64,000 nucleotides of DNA, taken from NCBI GenBank assembly GCA_015680685.1, contig MNCI01022067.1, positions 373,087-437,086 of the forward strand. The letters run 5' to 3'. The notes beneath the pieces were generated by a model that was not told the DNA's origin, made no database searches, and saw only the letters and a list, made by a program, of their open reading frames with translations. This document shows, one piece after another, positions 1-9,753 of the stretch. The first letter of the stretch is position 1; each line of letters begins with the position of its first letter. Position numbers and translations under genes: made by a program. Origin of the DNA: Gnetum montanum (taxonomy: Eukaryota; Streptophyta; Gnetopsida; Gnetales; Gnetaceae).

Positions 1-412
1 ACACTTAGCATGACCACTTCGAGCATGCATGTAACACTTGGTAACCTAGTAACGATTAGCATGTGGTAATCCCAGTAGTGTTGCACTAGTTAAGGATGTG
101 TACGGAAAGTAAGAATAGATGCTGGTGTTAGGACTAGTTAAAGCATAGTTGAGTATTTAAATTAAATTAGTTACTTAGTTATCTCTCTCTCCTCCTTTTG
201 TAGCACCAAGACATAAAAACATAAAAAACTACAAAAATCATGTACTTAACCATACAATCATGCTATACAAGTAATCTTGGGAAGACAATGCTTGACTCAC
301 CTTTCCTTGTTCCATAAATGCACATAAGCACTTAGTCCTTGGAATTCGACCGGATTGTGCATGGACGCTTGTATTCATATAGTTGAGTGGAGGGATACCT
401 CGCCACTCATCA
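1..412 (+). repeat. Element A 5' LTR, right part only
   Basis: Positions 1-412 align closely with 9030-9441, the right part of the 3' LTR, sharing motifs such as GTAACGATTAGCAT and GGAATTCGACCGGAT. The copy ends in CTCATCA and is followed at once by the primer-binding site. The missing left part lies beyond the window. Confidence 0.92.
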
Positions 413-413
413 T

Positions 414-431
414 TGGTGCTGTTGCCGAGGA
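414..431 (+). other. Primer-binding site, tRNA-Asp type (element A)
   Basis: The 18 bases TGGTGCTGTTGCCGAGGA sit one base after the LTR. They match the complement of the plant tRNA-Asp 3' end (TGGCGCCGTTGCCGGGGA) at 15 of 18 positions. All three differences are C-to-T or G-to-A, as expected from decay of methylated cytosine. This is the primer type known from Athila/Tat elements. Confidence 0.8.
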
Positions 432-550
432 CTTTGTTGTTTCTACATTAATTAGAACCTAGGAAATCTTCACATTGTTGGAACGAACCCTTAAGGTTGA
501 TTATCTTACAAATAGTGAAACAAAGAGTATTGCACAATGAATAGATAATT

Positions 551-2500
551 ATGTCTCCTTCTTCTTACGAGAGTGTTTCATCGCTTAGGTCCAATATAGT
601 GAATAATCAGAGGCGTAGTACACATGATAATCCACCAGTCCCTCAACATTTTCGCGTGGTATATGTTCATCCTGATGAGTATATACCAAACTTTACCTTT
701 ATCCTCCACCAGGATGAACAACTACATTGGCGTGATTTAGAAGATAACATAGTGTTACCTCCCGATCGCTTAGTCCATGAAATGCTCCTTCGTGATCTCA
801 CAAGAATTGGTATGTAGCACTTACAGGCAGAGTACGTTGTGCATGATCATGACTCGAGAGAGTATCAACCCACAGAGGCACAACATTAAAGGTATTTACA
901 ATAGGAGAGATGCCATGAATCCATGAAGGGTAAGTGATCCTAGGATGTCCCACACTTCTTAAGTGAAAATGAGGATGGCGAACTTGCCTCGGGAGGGTTC
1001 CCACAAAATGATGTTCCTCTTGTTGACTTTGGTCAAAGGGTTGTGTATTAAAACCTTCACTCAACCATCCATAATCCAAGTTTTGATACCAACAGACATA
1101 AAGGGTCTGAAAAAGGAACACAAATGCATAATAAAGATAGAGATTCTGATCATAATCGCGAGCGAGGCTGCGACCATCGAAGAGAAGGTAGTAGGCATCG
1201 TCATGATGATGGTCCTCCTTTTTCTTCACCTTCATCATTTCCTTCACCCTCTCCTTCAAGATCTAGATGCAATCATAAAGGAAAAGATCATGAGGATAAA
1301 GGTAGGCAAGGTGGGAGTCATAGACAAAATAGTCAGGAAAGGGTACAAGGGCATTCTAGAGAATCACAGCATAGAAGAAGGGAAAGTAGGGAACAACATA
1401 GGCATCATAGACACCACAGACAGGATGATCACGATGAACCCCTACTCGCTACTTGAAGTATGCTAGACATAACTAAGGTTGTTAGAGTTCCAACAAGGCA
1501 CCAAAAATATAGTAGGATGAAGAGATTATACATGAATAATATCCCATGATTTGAAGGGGGATATAACACTGATCCTCAAAATCATCTACAAGCATTTCAT
1601 GATGCATGTGCCTTAAAAAACATAGAAAATGAATGGAAAAAACTAAAGTTGTTCCCACAGACACTAGTTAAAGAAGTGGAAAGCTGGTACCGGTCCTTAC
1701 AACTAAAATCCATTCGTAGGTGGAGTACCATGTTAGAATTGTTCAACGATAAGTACCAAACATACTCCCGAGTGTCCAACCTGCAAAAGCAAATTCAAGG
1801 ATGGAAACAAGGAGGACATGAACCCTTGGATGCTGCCATGGGCCAATATTATGCACTATTACATCGTTACCTAGGCCATGATTACTCATAGAGGGATCAA
1901 CTACGCCATCTTGTAGATGGGCTTAGGCATGAAACGTGAAGAACCCTTGGGACTTAAGCCCAAGGAAGACTATCCAAGCTTAGGGTCCATCAAGTATAGA
2001 GATTATTAGAGCACTTTGCTAAAGAGGAAGGTGAGTTAAGAAAAAGAGAGAGTGCGGAGGAATATAATAGAGATCCTTCCCTCCAAAAGAAGGGAGTAAG
2101 ATTTTGTGAGGATGAAAAAGAGTGACCACTCGAAGAGATGGTGAATAGGAAAAATTTGCCTATTCAAAAGTTGGCATCGGAAGTATTGGCAAAGGTAGAC
2201 CAAATGTGGGACTCCTTAGATAATAAATTTCAAACCATTCTCAAAATAGTAGAGGAGCCTAGAGAGTAAGGTAGTGATCACGAAAAGAGAAAAAAGAGAG
2301 AAGCAAAATATGCATGCAACAAGGGTAAGGGCAAAGTTGTCATCATCGAAGAGGTTGTGGATTTGGATACAGATAATGATAGTGGATGTGAGATATTCCA
2401 ATATGACCATCCTAAGGGATGTTGCCTTGTAATCTCACATCTACAAGAGTATGGGGTGTATGCACTCAATCTACGATTGAATAGAAGGCAAACACCCTAA
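551..2500 (+). pseudogene. Element A gag, many in-frame stops
   Basis: The frame opens with ATG at 551 (MSPSSYES) and can be followed to about 2500 without a net frameshift. It is interrupted by numerous TAG, TGA and TAA codons. In order it holds an N-terminal region with a conserved VYVHPDEYIPNFTF stretch. Next is a basic, Ser/Arg/His-rich block at about 1124-1440 (HSRESQHRRRESREQHR). Then comes a retrotransposon gag core at about 1545-1890 with conserved WYRSL. A zinc-knuckle relic at about 2390-2425 reads CEIF where element C has CEIC, so one zinc ligand is lost. Element C's gag (30519-32470) is collinear. Confidence 0.85.
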
Positions 2501-3580
2501 AGGTTACCTTCTCCTCAAGGTAAGCCAAGACAATTCCACCAACCCTTGACGTATTATCCAAGTGAAACTCCACCACAACCAAGTGAGTAGTATCAACAAT
2601 GGTAGCACCCACAATCATGGGGAATGCCACCACCACAGCAATAGTATCCTTACCATCAATCTGATTTGTATGGATATTATGTGCAGCAGTCAATCTCTCC
2701 ACGTGACTCTACTGGTCACGTCACTCCTCAACCTTACGACCAAGCCCATGAGGATTATAGGACTCCTTCTCCTAGGGGTGATGTTCCACAGACATACTAT
2801 CCTTCTCATCTGGCTACATCTCTTCCACCCATATCTCCATTACCACCTGCTCCAGCTATGCAAGGTGAGCTCCCTGCCCAGCCGTAGCAACGTAATGCTA
2901 TAAGGGCTGTTAACTCTTAATCTACTATTGGTTCTAACAATTGCATAAAGAAAATACTTTTCTTTAGAACCAAAAATCCAACTAAGTCCTTGCAACCACA
3001 AGCGGCTAACCCCTTAGACACCTCATTACCAATCAAAACTTCAAAACTCCCTTCAAACCAAACATTGCACCCAACGCATACGGTCATGTTAACTCATGTC
3101 ATCACTGATTGGATAAAATTTGGTCATCTTCCTAGGAAATTCTTTGATCTTGAGAGTCCTCTTATATATCTATAGATTGCTAGGAATGAGTCATGCAAGG
3201 CTCTTTTGGATTCAAGTTTTGGTGTCAACTTAATCTCTTAAGAAATGTACAAAGCTTGGAACCTACCTCCACTAAAAAAGAGTAACATACGTTTAGAGCT
3301 GGCCGACCAGTCCATCATTGTCCCATTAGGATTAGTGGAGGACATTGTTACCACTATTTGTGAATGGTCATATCCAACAAATTTCCTAGTAATTCAAGTG
3401 AACAACAATAAGGGGGACTTCCCAATCAAAATGGAAAGAGCATGGCTAAGCACAATTGACGTGTGCCTAGGAATCCGCAATCTTTCCCTGGAAATATCAA
3501 AAGAAAATACATTTGGAAAGATTGAGAAGAAGAAAGTTTCATGCATCACATACAATGACATAGGGTGTAATTGTGTGTAG
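2501..3580 (+). pseudogene. Element A Pro/Gln/Tyr-rich linker and aspartic protease relic
   Basis: The gag frame continues through a proline-, glutamine- and tyrosine-rich linker (about 2520-2890) into a retropepsin-like domain (about 3090-3580). The active-site motif reads LLDSSFGVNLIS. Element C still has LLDSGFDVNLIS, so the glycine after Asp-Ser is lost here. The flap and C-terminal part aligns with C's PIIMGRTWLST, read here as PIKMERAWLST. Stops interrupt the frame at several positions. The enzyme would cut the gag-pol polyprotein; this copy cannot be active. Confidence 0.82.
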
Positions 3581-3841
3581 AAGTTATGGTTTGTACAATA
3601 TTTAATATTGCCTGCATGCAATCAGTGTGCACAAGTAACTAATATACAAAGATGCCTATATGCAACAGCCACAAGACAAGAAGACACCTAGTGGCTGATA
3701 GCTGATCAAGAGAACAGTTCATCTATATGCATGGAACCAAATAAGGGTTTGACTTGCGCTTACATCGATAGCATAGACACCTTAGAGCAAGTCCATCATC
3801 AACTTCCAAGTCTTGATACTGAAAATATCAACTAGGGGAAG

Positions 3842-4780
3842 TTGGAAATCCCTGATAAGTTTAAGCAGGAGCCCCTTAAGTTAAAACCATTGCCCACCAG
3901 TATGGAATACACATTTCTCAAGAATGGAAAATCAGTAATTATTAATGCTAAGCTTGCTCCTCAACAAAAAGAGAGACTATTGAAGGTAATAAATAAACAG
4001 TCGAAAGCCTTTGCTTGGTCATATCCTCAATTAATATGAATAGATCCTAGGATAGGCCAACAGAGAATTTACACTGACCCCTCCATGAAGCCTCGAAGAC
4101 AAATGCAGAGGTGACTTAACCCAAAGCTTAAGCAAGTGGTTAAGGAAGAAATCGAACAGCTTCTAAAAGTTGGGTTCATATACCCCATTGTTGATAGTGA
4201 ATGGGTTAGTCCCTTAGTTATTATGCTCAAAAAGGGAGGTAAATGGAGGGTGTGCATAGATTTTAGGCTACTGAATATGGCAACATTCAAAGATCACTTT
4301 CCCTTGCCATTCGTCGACCAAGTCTTAGACACCATTGCAGGGCATCGTTACTATAGTTTTTTGGATAGGTACAGTGGGTACAACCATATACAAATAGCCC
4401 CAGAAGACCAAGCCAAGACTACGTTCACCAATCCTTGGGGAAAATTTGCATACAAATAGATGTCGTTTGGCTTATGCAATGCCCCTGCAATAACGATTAG
4501 CTCTAAGCATATTCTAGTAGCAGATAGGAAATGGTGTGGAGGTCTTCATGGACGACTTCTCCACCTACAGAGCAAACTTTGATCAAGCCTTGTATTGGTT
4601 AGAGCAAGTACTAAAATGATATGTAGAAAGCAATTTAAGGCTCAACTGGCAAAAAAGCCATTAATGGTCCAAGAAGGCATCGTATTAGGGCATAAGATTT
4701 CGCAAACAGGGATAAAGGTAGACCCCGAAAAGATCAAAGTTATCCAAGGAATTACCCATCAACCTGAAACTGTAAACGAT
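3842..4780 (+). pseudogene. Element A reverse transcriptase relic
   Basis: RT signatures follow in order: VDSEWVSPLVIMLKKGGKW, VCIDFRLLNMATFKDHFPLP, YYSFLDRYSGYNHIQIAPED, MSFGLCNAPA and, in a shifted frame near 4545-4560, FMDDFSTY. The catalytic Asp-Asp pair is therefore still present in DNA. A small deletion just after LCNAPA (about 4488) shifts the frame. In-frame stops occur at about 4037, 4112 and 4457. The distal part (KISQTGIKVDPEKIKVIQ) follows to 4780. Element C carries the same segment at 33852-34740 with different lesions. Confidence 0.88.
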
Positions 4781-5400
4781 ATTGGTCATTCCTTGGACAC
4801 ATTGGCTATTATAGAAGATTCATTGAGAACTTTTCAAAGGTTGCAAAACCATTCGTGGAACTAACGAAAAAGGATGTATCTTTTGAATGGACCAAGGAAT
4901 GCGAACTAGCCTTCCAAACTTTAAAACAAAAGCTCGTAGAAACACCCATTCTACAAGCTCCTGACTGGTCCAGACCATTCCATATAATGACTGATGTGCC
5001 CAACTATTCTTTAGGAGCTGTACTTACATAGTTAGATAGCCAAAAATGTCCTTATTACATCCACTGTGCAAGTAGGAGTATTGCTGGTGCACAACTTAAC
5101 TACACTATAATAGAGAAAGAGTTAATGGTTGTAGTGTTTGCACTAGAAAAATTTAGGCACTATGTATTGGGTTATAAGGTATTTTCACATACAGATCATA
5201 GTGCAATTTGGTTCCTACTGAATAAACCAATGGTAAGCCCTCACATCATAAGATGGCTTATAATTTTACAAGAGTTCGATCTTACAATGATTAATCATAA
5301 AGGCATCGAGAACATTGTTGTTGATCATTTATCTCGGTTGCAATGGGATAACAAAGAGGATGAATATCCAATTTTTGATCATTTCCTTGATGAACTCCTC
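4781..5400 (+). pseudogene. Element A RNase H domain relic
   Basis: Reading from about 4861 gives KECELAFQTLKQKL, then HIMTDVPNYSLGAVLT, IEKELMVVVFALEKFRHYVL, THTDHSA-like VFSHTDHSA, and VDHLSRLQWDN. This is the usual Ty3/gypsy RNase H order, with the catalytic Asp, Glu and Asp positions recognisable. The stretch 5125-5676 is open. The frame continues unbroken into the integrase. One TAG stop lies at about 5029. Confidence 0.87.
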
Positions 5401-5479
5401 TTTGCAAGTGTAGTAACTAATCAATTAACCACAGAGACAAACTGGTCTAGTAGTATTCTCACCTATCTCCTTACACAAC

Positions 5480-6725
5480 AAATACCACAAGAGTTAGACG
5501 CTAAAAAGAAACAACAGTTTCTTCACCGAGCTAAGTATTTTATGGAAATCAACAGGCAACTTTATAAAGAATGTCCTGATGGCTTGGTTCGATGGTGCTT
5601 TCCCGATATAAATCAACTACAAGTTCTCAAAGATGCTCATGAGGGTCCTTGTGTGGGTCATTATGCTAGGAGATGAACAACCATTAAAATCCTACTTGCA
5701 AGATATTATTGGCCTACATTGTTTCGGGATGCCCATCATTTTATCCAATCTTGTGAGCGCTATCAACGTGATGAGGGAATGACTGCTAGAATGGAGGGTC
5801 CGCAACAATGGATTCAACCTTTATAACCCTTCGACATATGGGGAATTGATTTTATGGGGCCTATTACACCAATGTCCAATGGAAAAGCCTACATCGTTGT
5901 TGTCGTTGACTACTTTACAAAATGGGCAAAAGTAGCCACTGTTAAGGATTGTACATCATCTACAGCTATACAATTTGTTCAACAACAAATCGTAAATAGG
6001 TTTGGCGTGCCTTGTGCACTTATTTTTGATAATGGCACACATTTTATAGGTGCAACATTTCGAAAGTTGATGCAACACTTAGGGGTTGAACACAAACTAA
6101 CTACATCATACCACCCTTAAGCGAATGGTCAAGCCAAAGTCACCAATAGGGAGATTACAAAAATATTGACAAAAACTATTAGCAAGTATATGTGAGATTG
6201 GAGCACCAAACTGAATGATGCTCTTTGGGCATACTCCTCCACATGGAAACTCCCTATAGGCTACTCTCCCTATCAATTAGCGTATGGGAAAATTCCAATG
6301 CTTTCCATTCAAGCATAACTCCGTACATTATCTATGGTGTGTGATCTCAACCTTGACCTTGATCTAGCACAAAAAGAAAGGTTAATGACAATTAAATTAC
6401 TAGATGAGAACCAATTAGCTGCCCTGTCATCTAACAAATTGCACAAGGCCTTCAATAAACAACATCATGACCTAAGAATTAGAAAACTTAAATATCAACT
6501 AAAAGATAAGGTTCTCTACTGGAATCCCACACATGTGCCACAATGAACCAAATTCCAAATGATGTGGGAAGGACCTTATGTCATTCATGCAACTTTTCCG
6601 TCAAGGGCCATGATGATTTACAAACCTGAGAGCCTAGACAAGAAACTATTGGTCAATGTCCAACAAACTAAACCTTTTCATGAGCCTAGGATAGCCAGTA
6701 CCAATGCTACCTCTGTTGGTGCATA
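5480..6725 (+). pseudogene. Element A integrase relic (catalytic Glu replaced by Lys)
   Basis: The zinc-binding N-terminus is visible as HEGPCVGHYARR followed by CERYQR, where the second Cys of the expected CxxC is Tyr. The core shows WGIDFMGPITPMSN (first Asp) and IFDNGTHF (second Asp). The glutamate expected in the GQ-x-E motif is Lys instead: GQAKVTN, with codon AAA at 6136-6138. Element C has the same change. A C-terminal domain follows (DKVLYWNPTHVPQ, MMWEGPYVIHATFPSRAM). Several stops interrupt the frame, at about 5824, 6118, 6193 and 6544. Confidence 0.87.
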
Positions 6726-8590
6726 ACCTTACTCCCTATTTCAGATCGCCTCCTACCACCTCAATTGTGGGGGAGACAGTCACCAATGCTAACCATTCAA
6801 AGCCCTCAGTTCCCTTTGTATTTTTTTTTTGCACCATTATTCACAATTTTACTATTTCTTTATTTGATTTACTTTTCTTTGTCTTACAATAAGTGCTCAT
6901 GATGGTGGATTGTATTATAATGATGTTGCTTGCTAATGTTTGGTTTTTGCCTTTGATTTTCAATGTTGATACTAAGATATGATTCTTTTGATAAAACAGG
7001 CAATGAGTCCACACCATCCATTCATCCATTCAACTCTGTGGTCTCCCTTAGCTTGGAACTATACTGTCCCTTTTCCTAAATAAACTTGTTAATGAATTGG
7101 TGGCTTGGTATTCTTCAAACCAAGAAAGGACTCAATACTTGAAAAGGGAGTGACTTCAAGGGGATTCAACGCACTTGTGCTGGCTATTCTCTTGGGTACT
7201 TGGATGCTTTTCATGGGTATTCTACCATTCCAACATTGACCTACTACCATGAACCTAAGTAAAAAAAATATAATAAGTCTTTGCATGGTGTGGTTCTCAT
7301 GCAAAAAAAAAACTTGGGAATTCAAAGCACACCCCTTAGACATAATAAAGAAATATGGAGCTACAAGCACTAGTTATGGCACTGGAAAGACATGTTACAC
7401 ATGCCTAAAGGTTCCCTTTAACTAAGGCCCTTTCTTGCTTCCTACTTCTCCATCTCACTCTCCTTGGAATGGTGGTGACTCTTTGGGGAAGCATTCTTGT
7501 TGCTTCAAGAGGATGGATTGGTCAAGAGTATTGATGTGAGGTCACTGGATGTAGTTGGTTTAAGTCCAAATTTGAAATGAGTTCTACTCAGTTACCTTAA
7601 CCATAAAATACACAAGGGACTTTACACAACCTTGCTCTTGGGATTCCATTCCATCTTCTCCTCTCCATCTTTCTTCCCATTTTCCACCTCATTGTCGATT
7701 TTATGATTAGTCTATATTTTGGTTGATGCATTATTTTTCCTTGGTAAATTCTTATGCGTAAGCTTTTAACCCTTGTTCCATGTGTCATTCCTAGAGCCTA
7801 CGGACTATTTGGTATGTGGGTTTGTCAGGGCATAAGGGCATGGACCTAGTTTGGGGAGGACCCACTAACATTCCTTTATGGTGCAATTGTTAAGTTCTTT
7901 CCCTTTAACATTCTTTGCAATCAGCCATTTCTCATTTCATCCCCATCCATGACATCTATTTTATTGGCTTCACCGTTGTTATTTCTCTCATCTTTCTTGT
8001 TCCTTCTATTTTTCCAAACTACTGCTATTGGAGGTTCACTCTTAGTTGTGGGGGTCTTGTCCCAAATTTTTTGAATTTATCTCACCCCTACATCATAAAC
8101 CTCTAACCCAATATCTACCATAACCACAACTCAACTAATGTGCTTTATATCAAGGCAAGGTATCAACTGCATTGTGTTTTATCTATCCTTGCTAATTTGT
8201 GACTATGTTGTGTGTGCAGATGACGATCATACGAACAATAGAATGGGCTAAGAGGGAGCACTCATGATGGACTAGAGCTAGAGCATATACGAAACGAACA
8301 AGTTTGGTCACGTGGTTATAGATAAACAACGGAAGCGCAATCTCGGCATCGGTAGCAACGTGCCTCATTTTCTTTTCTCTCTCTTCAAGCTGTCAAATAA
8401 GAGTCTAGATGTCATTTATGTATGGTGTTCACCACAATGGGCATGAACACAAATGTTGTAATATGCTTTTAGATCCGTTCACCAAGCACTTTGAGTCTAT
8501 CACCCCGTTCCACTGTTAGTTGTCATTCAATCAATAATCCCATACCTTCCTAATATTTTGTAAGGAACTCGAGGATGAATTTTCATTCAG
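6726..8590 (+). other. Element A long non-coding 3' region between integrase and 3' LTR
   Basis: About 1.9 kb separates the integrase stop from the purine tract. No convincing protein domain is visible, although Athila-type elements often carry an envelope-like frame here. The block is nevertheless collinear with element C (36744-38244). Shared phrases include ATAAGTGCTCATGATGGTGG, AAGGGGATTCAA and CATCCATGACATC. The conservation therefore concerns the DNA or RNA rather than a visible protein. Confidence 0.7.
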
Positions 8591-8592
8591 TC

Positions 8593-8600
8593 GTGGGGGT
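8593..8600 (+). other. Polypurine-tract-like site of element A
   Basis: GTGGGGGT lies immediately before the 3' LTR start (ATGATGAACC). The same short string precedes the LTRs of element B (12661) and element C (38246). That position and sharing mark it as the second-strand priming site of this family. Confidence 0.65.
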
Positions 8601-8601
8601 A

Positions 8602-9441
8602 TGATGAACCGCGATATCGGGATCATGATATTGCATCCGTGATATCGGGTCTGTGATATTGGAGCCTTCCATGCGATATCGAGCATTTGATATCACGACC
8701 TACCTTGTTACCTATAAATAAGAGGTGGGTGCACTTGGTTTGGTAGTAGATTAGTTAGACCCTTACCCAAACTCTTGCCTTTTGTCCCTCTTAAAGTTAG
8801 AATTATTTCTATGTGCCCACAGTAGGAGTCATAAAGTGAACAGATCTTTATTCGAGCATTGTGTACTTGAGCACCCCTTGTGTACGGTAATAAAGACGAA
8901 CTTTGTGATAAACCTTGCAGCATTCAAAATAGATTAATTAATGTTAATTACTATTACTTAATGCTTTCCTTAGTTAATTAATGTTCTCTCTCTCACCCTA
9001 CAACTCTCCTAAGTAATCACACTCAGCACGACCACTTCGAGCATGTGTGTAATGCTTGGTAACCTAGTAACGATTAGCATTTGGTAATCCCAGTAGTGTT
9101 GCACTAGTTTAGGATGTGTACAGCAAGTGAGAATGGGTGCTGGTGTTAGGACTAGTTAAAGCATAGTTGAGTAGTTAAATTAAATTAGTTACTTAGTTAT
9201 CTCTCTCTCCTCCCTTTGTAGTACCAGGACATAAAAACATAAAAAACTATAAAAATCATGTACCTCAAGGTTACTTAACCATACAATCGTGCTATACAAG
9301 TAAGCTTGGGAAGACAACGATTGACTAACTCGTCCTTGTTCCACAAAGGCGCATAAGCACTAAGTCCTTGGAATTCGACCGGATCATGCATGGATGCTTG
9401 TATTTGTATGGTTGAGCATAGGGATACCTTACTGCTCATCA
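8602..9441 (+). repeat. Element A 3' LTR (840 bp)
   Basis: The LTR begins TGATGA and ends TCATCA. A U3 section at 8609-8700 holds a run of GATATC-type palindromes. A TATA box (TATAAATA) lies at 8713-8720 and a poly(A) signal (AATAAA) at 8889-8894. From about 8795 on it is recognisably the same as the LTRs of element C, whereas U3 is unrelated. Confidence 0.92.
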
Positions 9442-9753
9442 GGTATGTTCCAATTTGCACATAGTTTTTTCAAAATTTGTCATTGCCCGAAGGATATCAT
9501 AAGGGTAAGTGACCTTAAAATTGTTAGAAATGGTTGTCAAATTAATTTTATTTCTTTACCCAGACCATGAAAATTATTTTTTGGAATCACCTAATCAAAA
9601 TAGGGTCCAATATCAAAAATTTTAGGGGAATTTCCATGAAAATCTTTAATTCTAAATCACACTAAGTAAGCAATAAATCCATTAAGGTAAGGAGTAAGGT
9701 ATAAATCAAATTTTGTAAATAGCCTTACTAACAATCATTCCGTGTGACTATAG

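Larger units (their letters stand above)
1..9441 (+). mobile_element. Element A: degenerate Ty3/gypsy (Athila/Tat-like) LTR retrotransposon, 5' end cut by window edge
   Basis: The order of parts is LTR, tRNA-Asp-type primer site, gag, protease, RT, RNase H, integrase, long non-coding 3' tail, purine tract, LTR. This order and the coding similarity identify a Ty3/gypsy element; the primer site and long 3' region suggest the Athila/Tat branch. The gag-protease-RT stretch (551-4459) stays in one reading frame although it has many in-frame stops. RNase H and integrase (about 4861-6725) share a second frame. The element cannot make its own proteins. It is a sister of element C (29267-43189), with clear DNA similarity throughout except in U3. 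Because the 5' LTR start lies outside the window, no target duplication can be tested. Its 3' LTR runs straight into element B sequence, so A probably inserted into B. Confidence 0.93.

Noticed and set aside
6726-8590. Envelope-like gene in the 3' region of element A
   Set aside because: Known for the Athila group, but no frame here shows a transmembrane or envelope pattern that survives comparison with element C.
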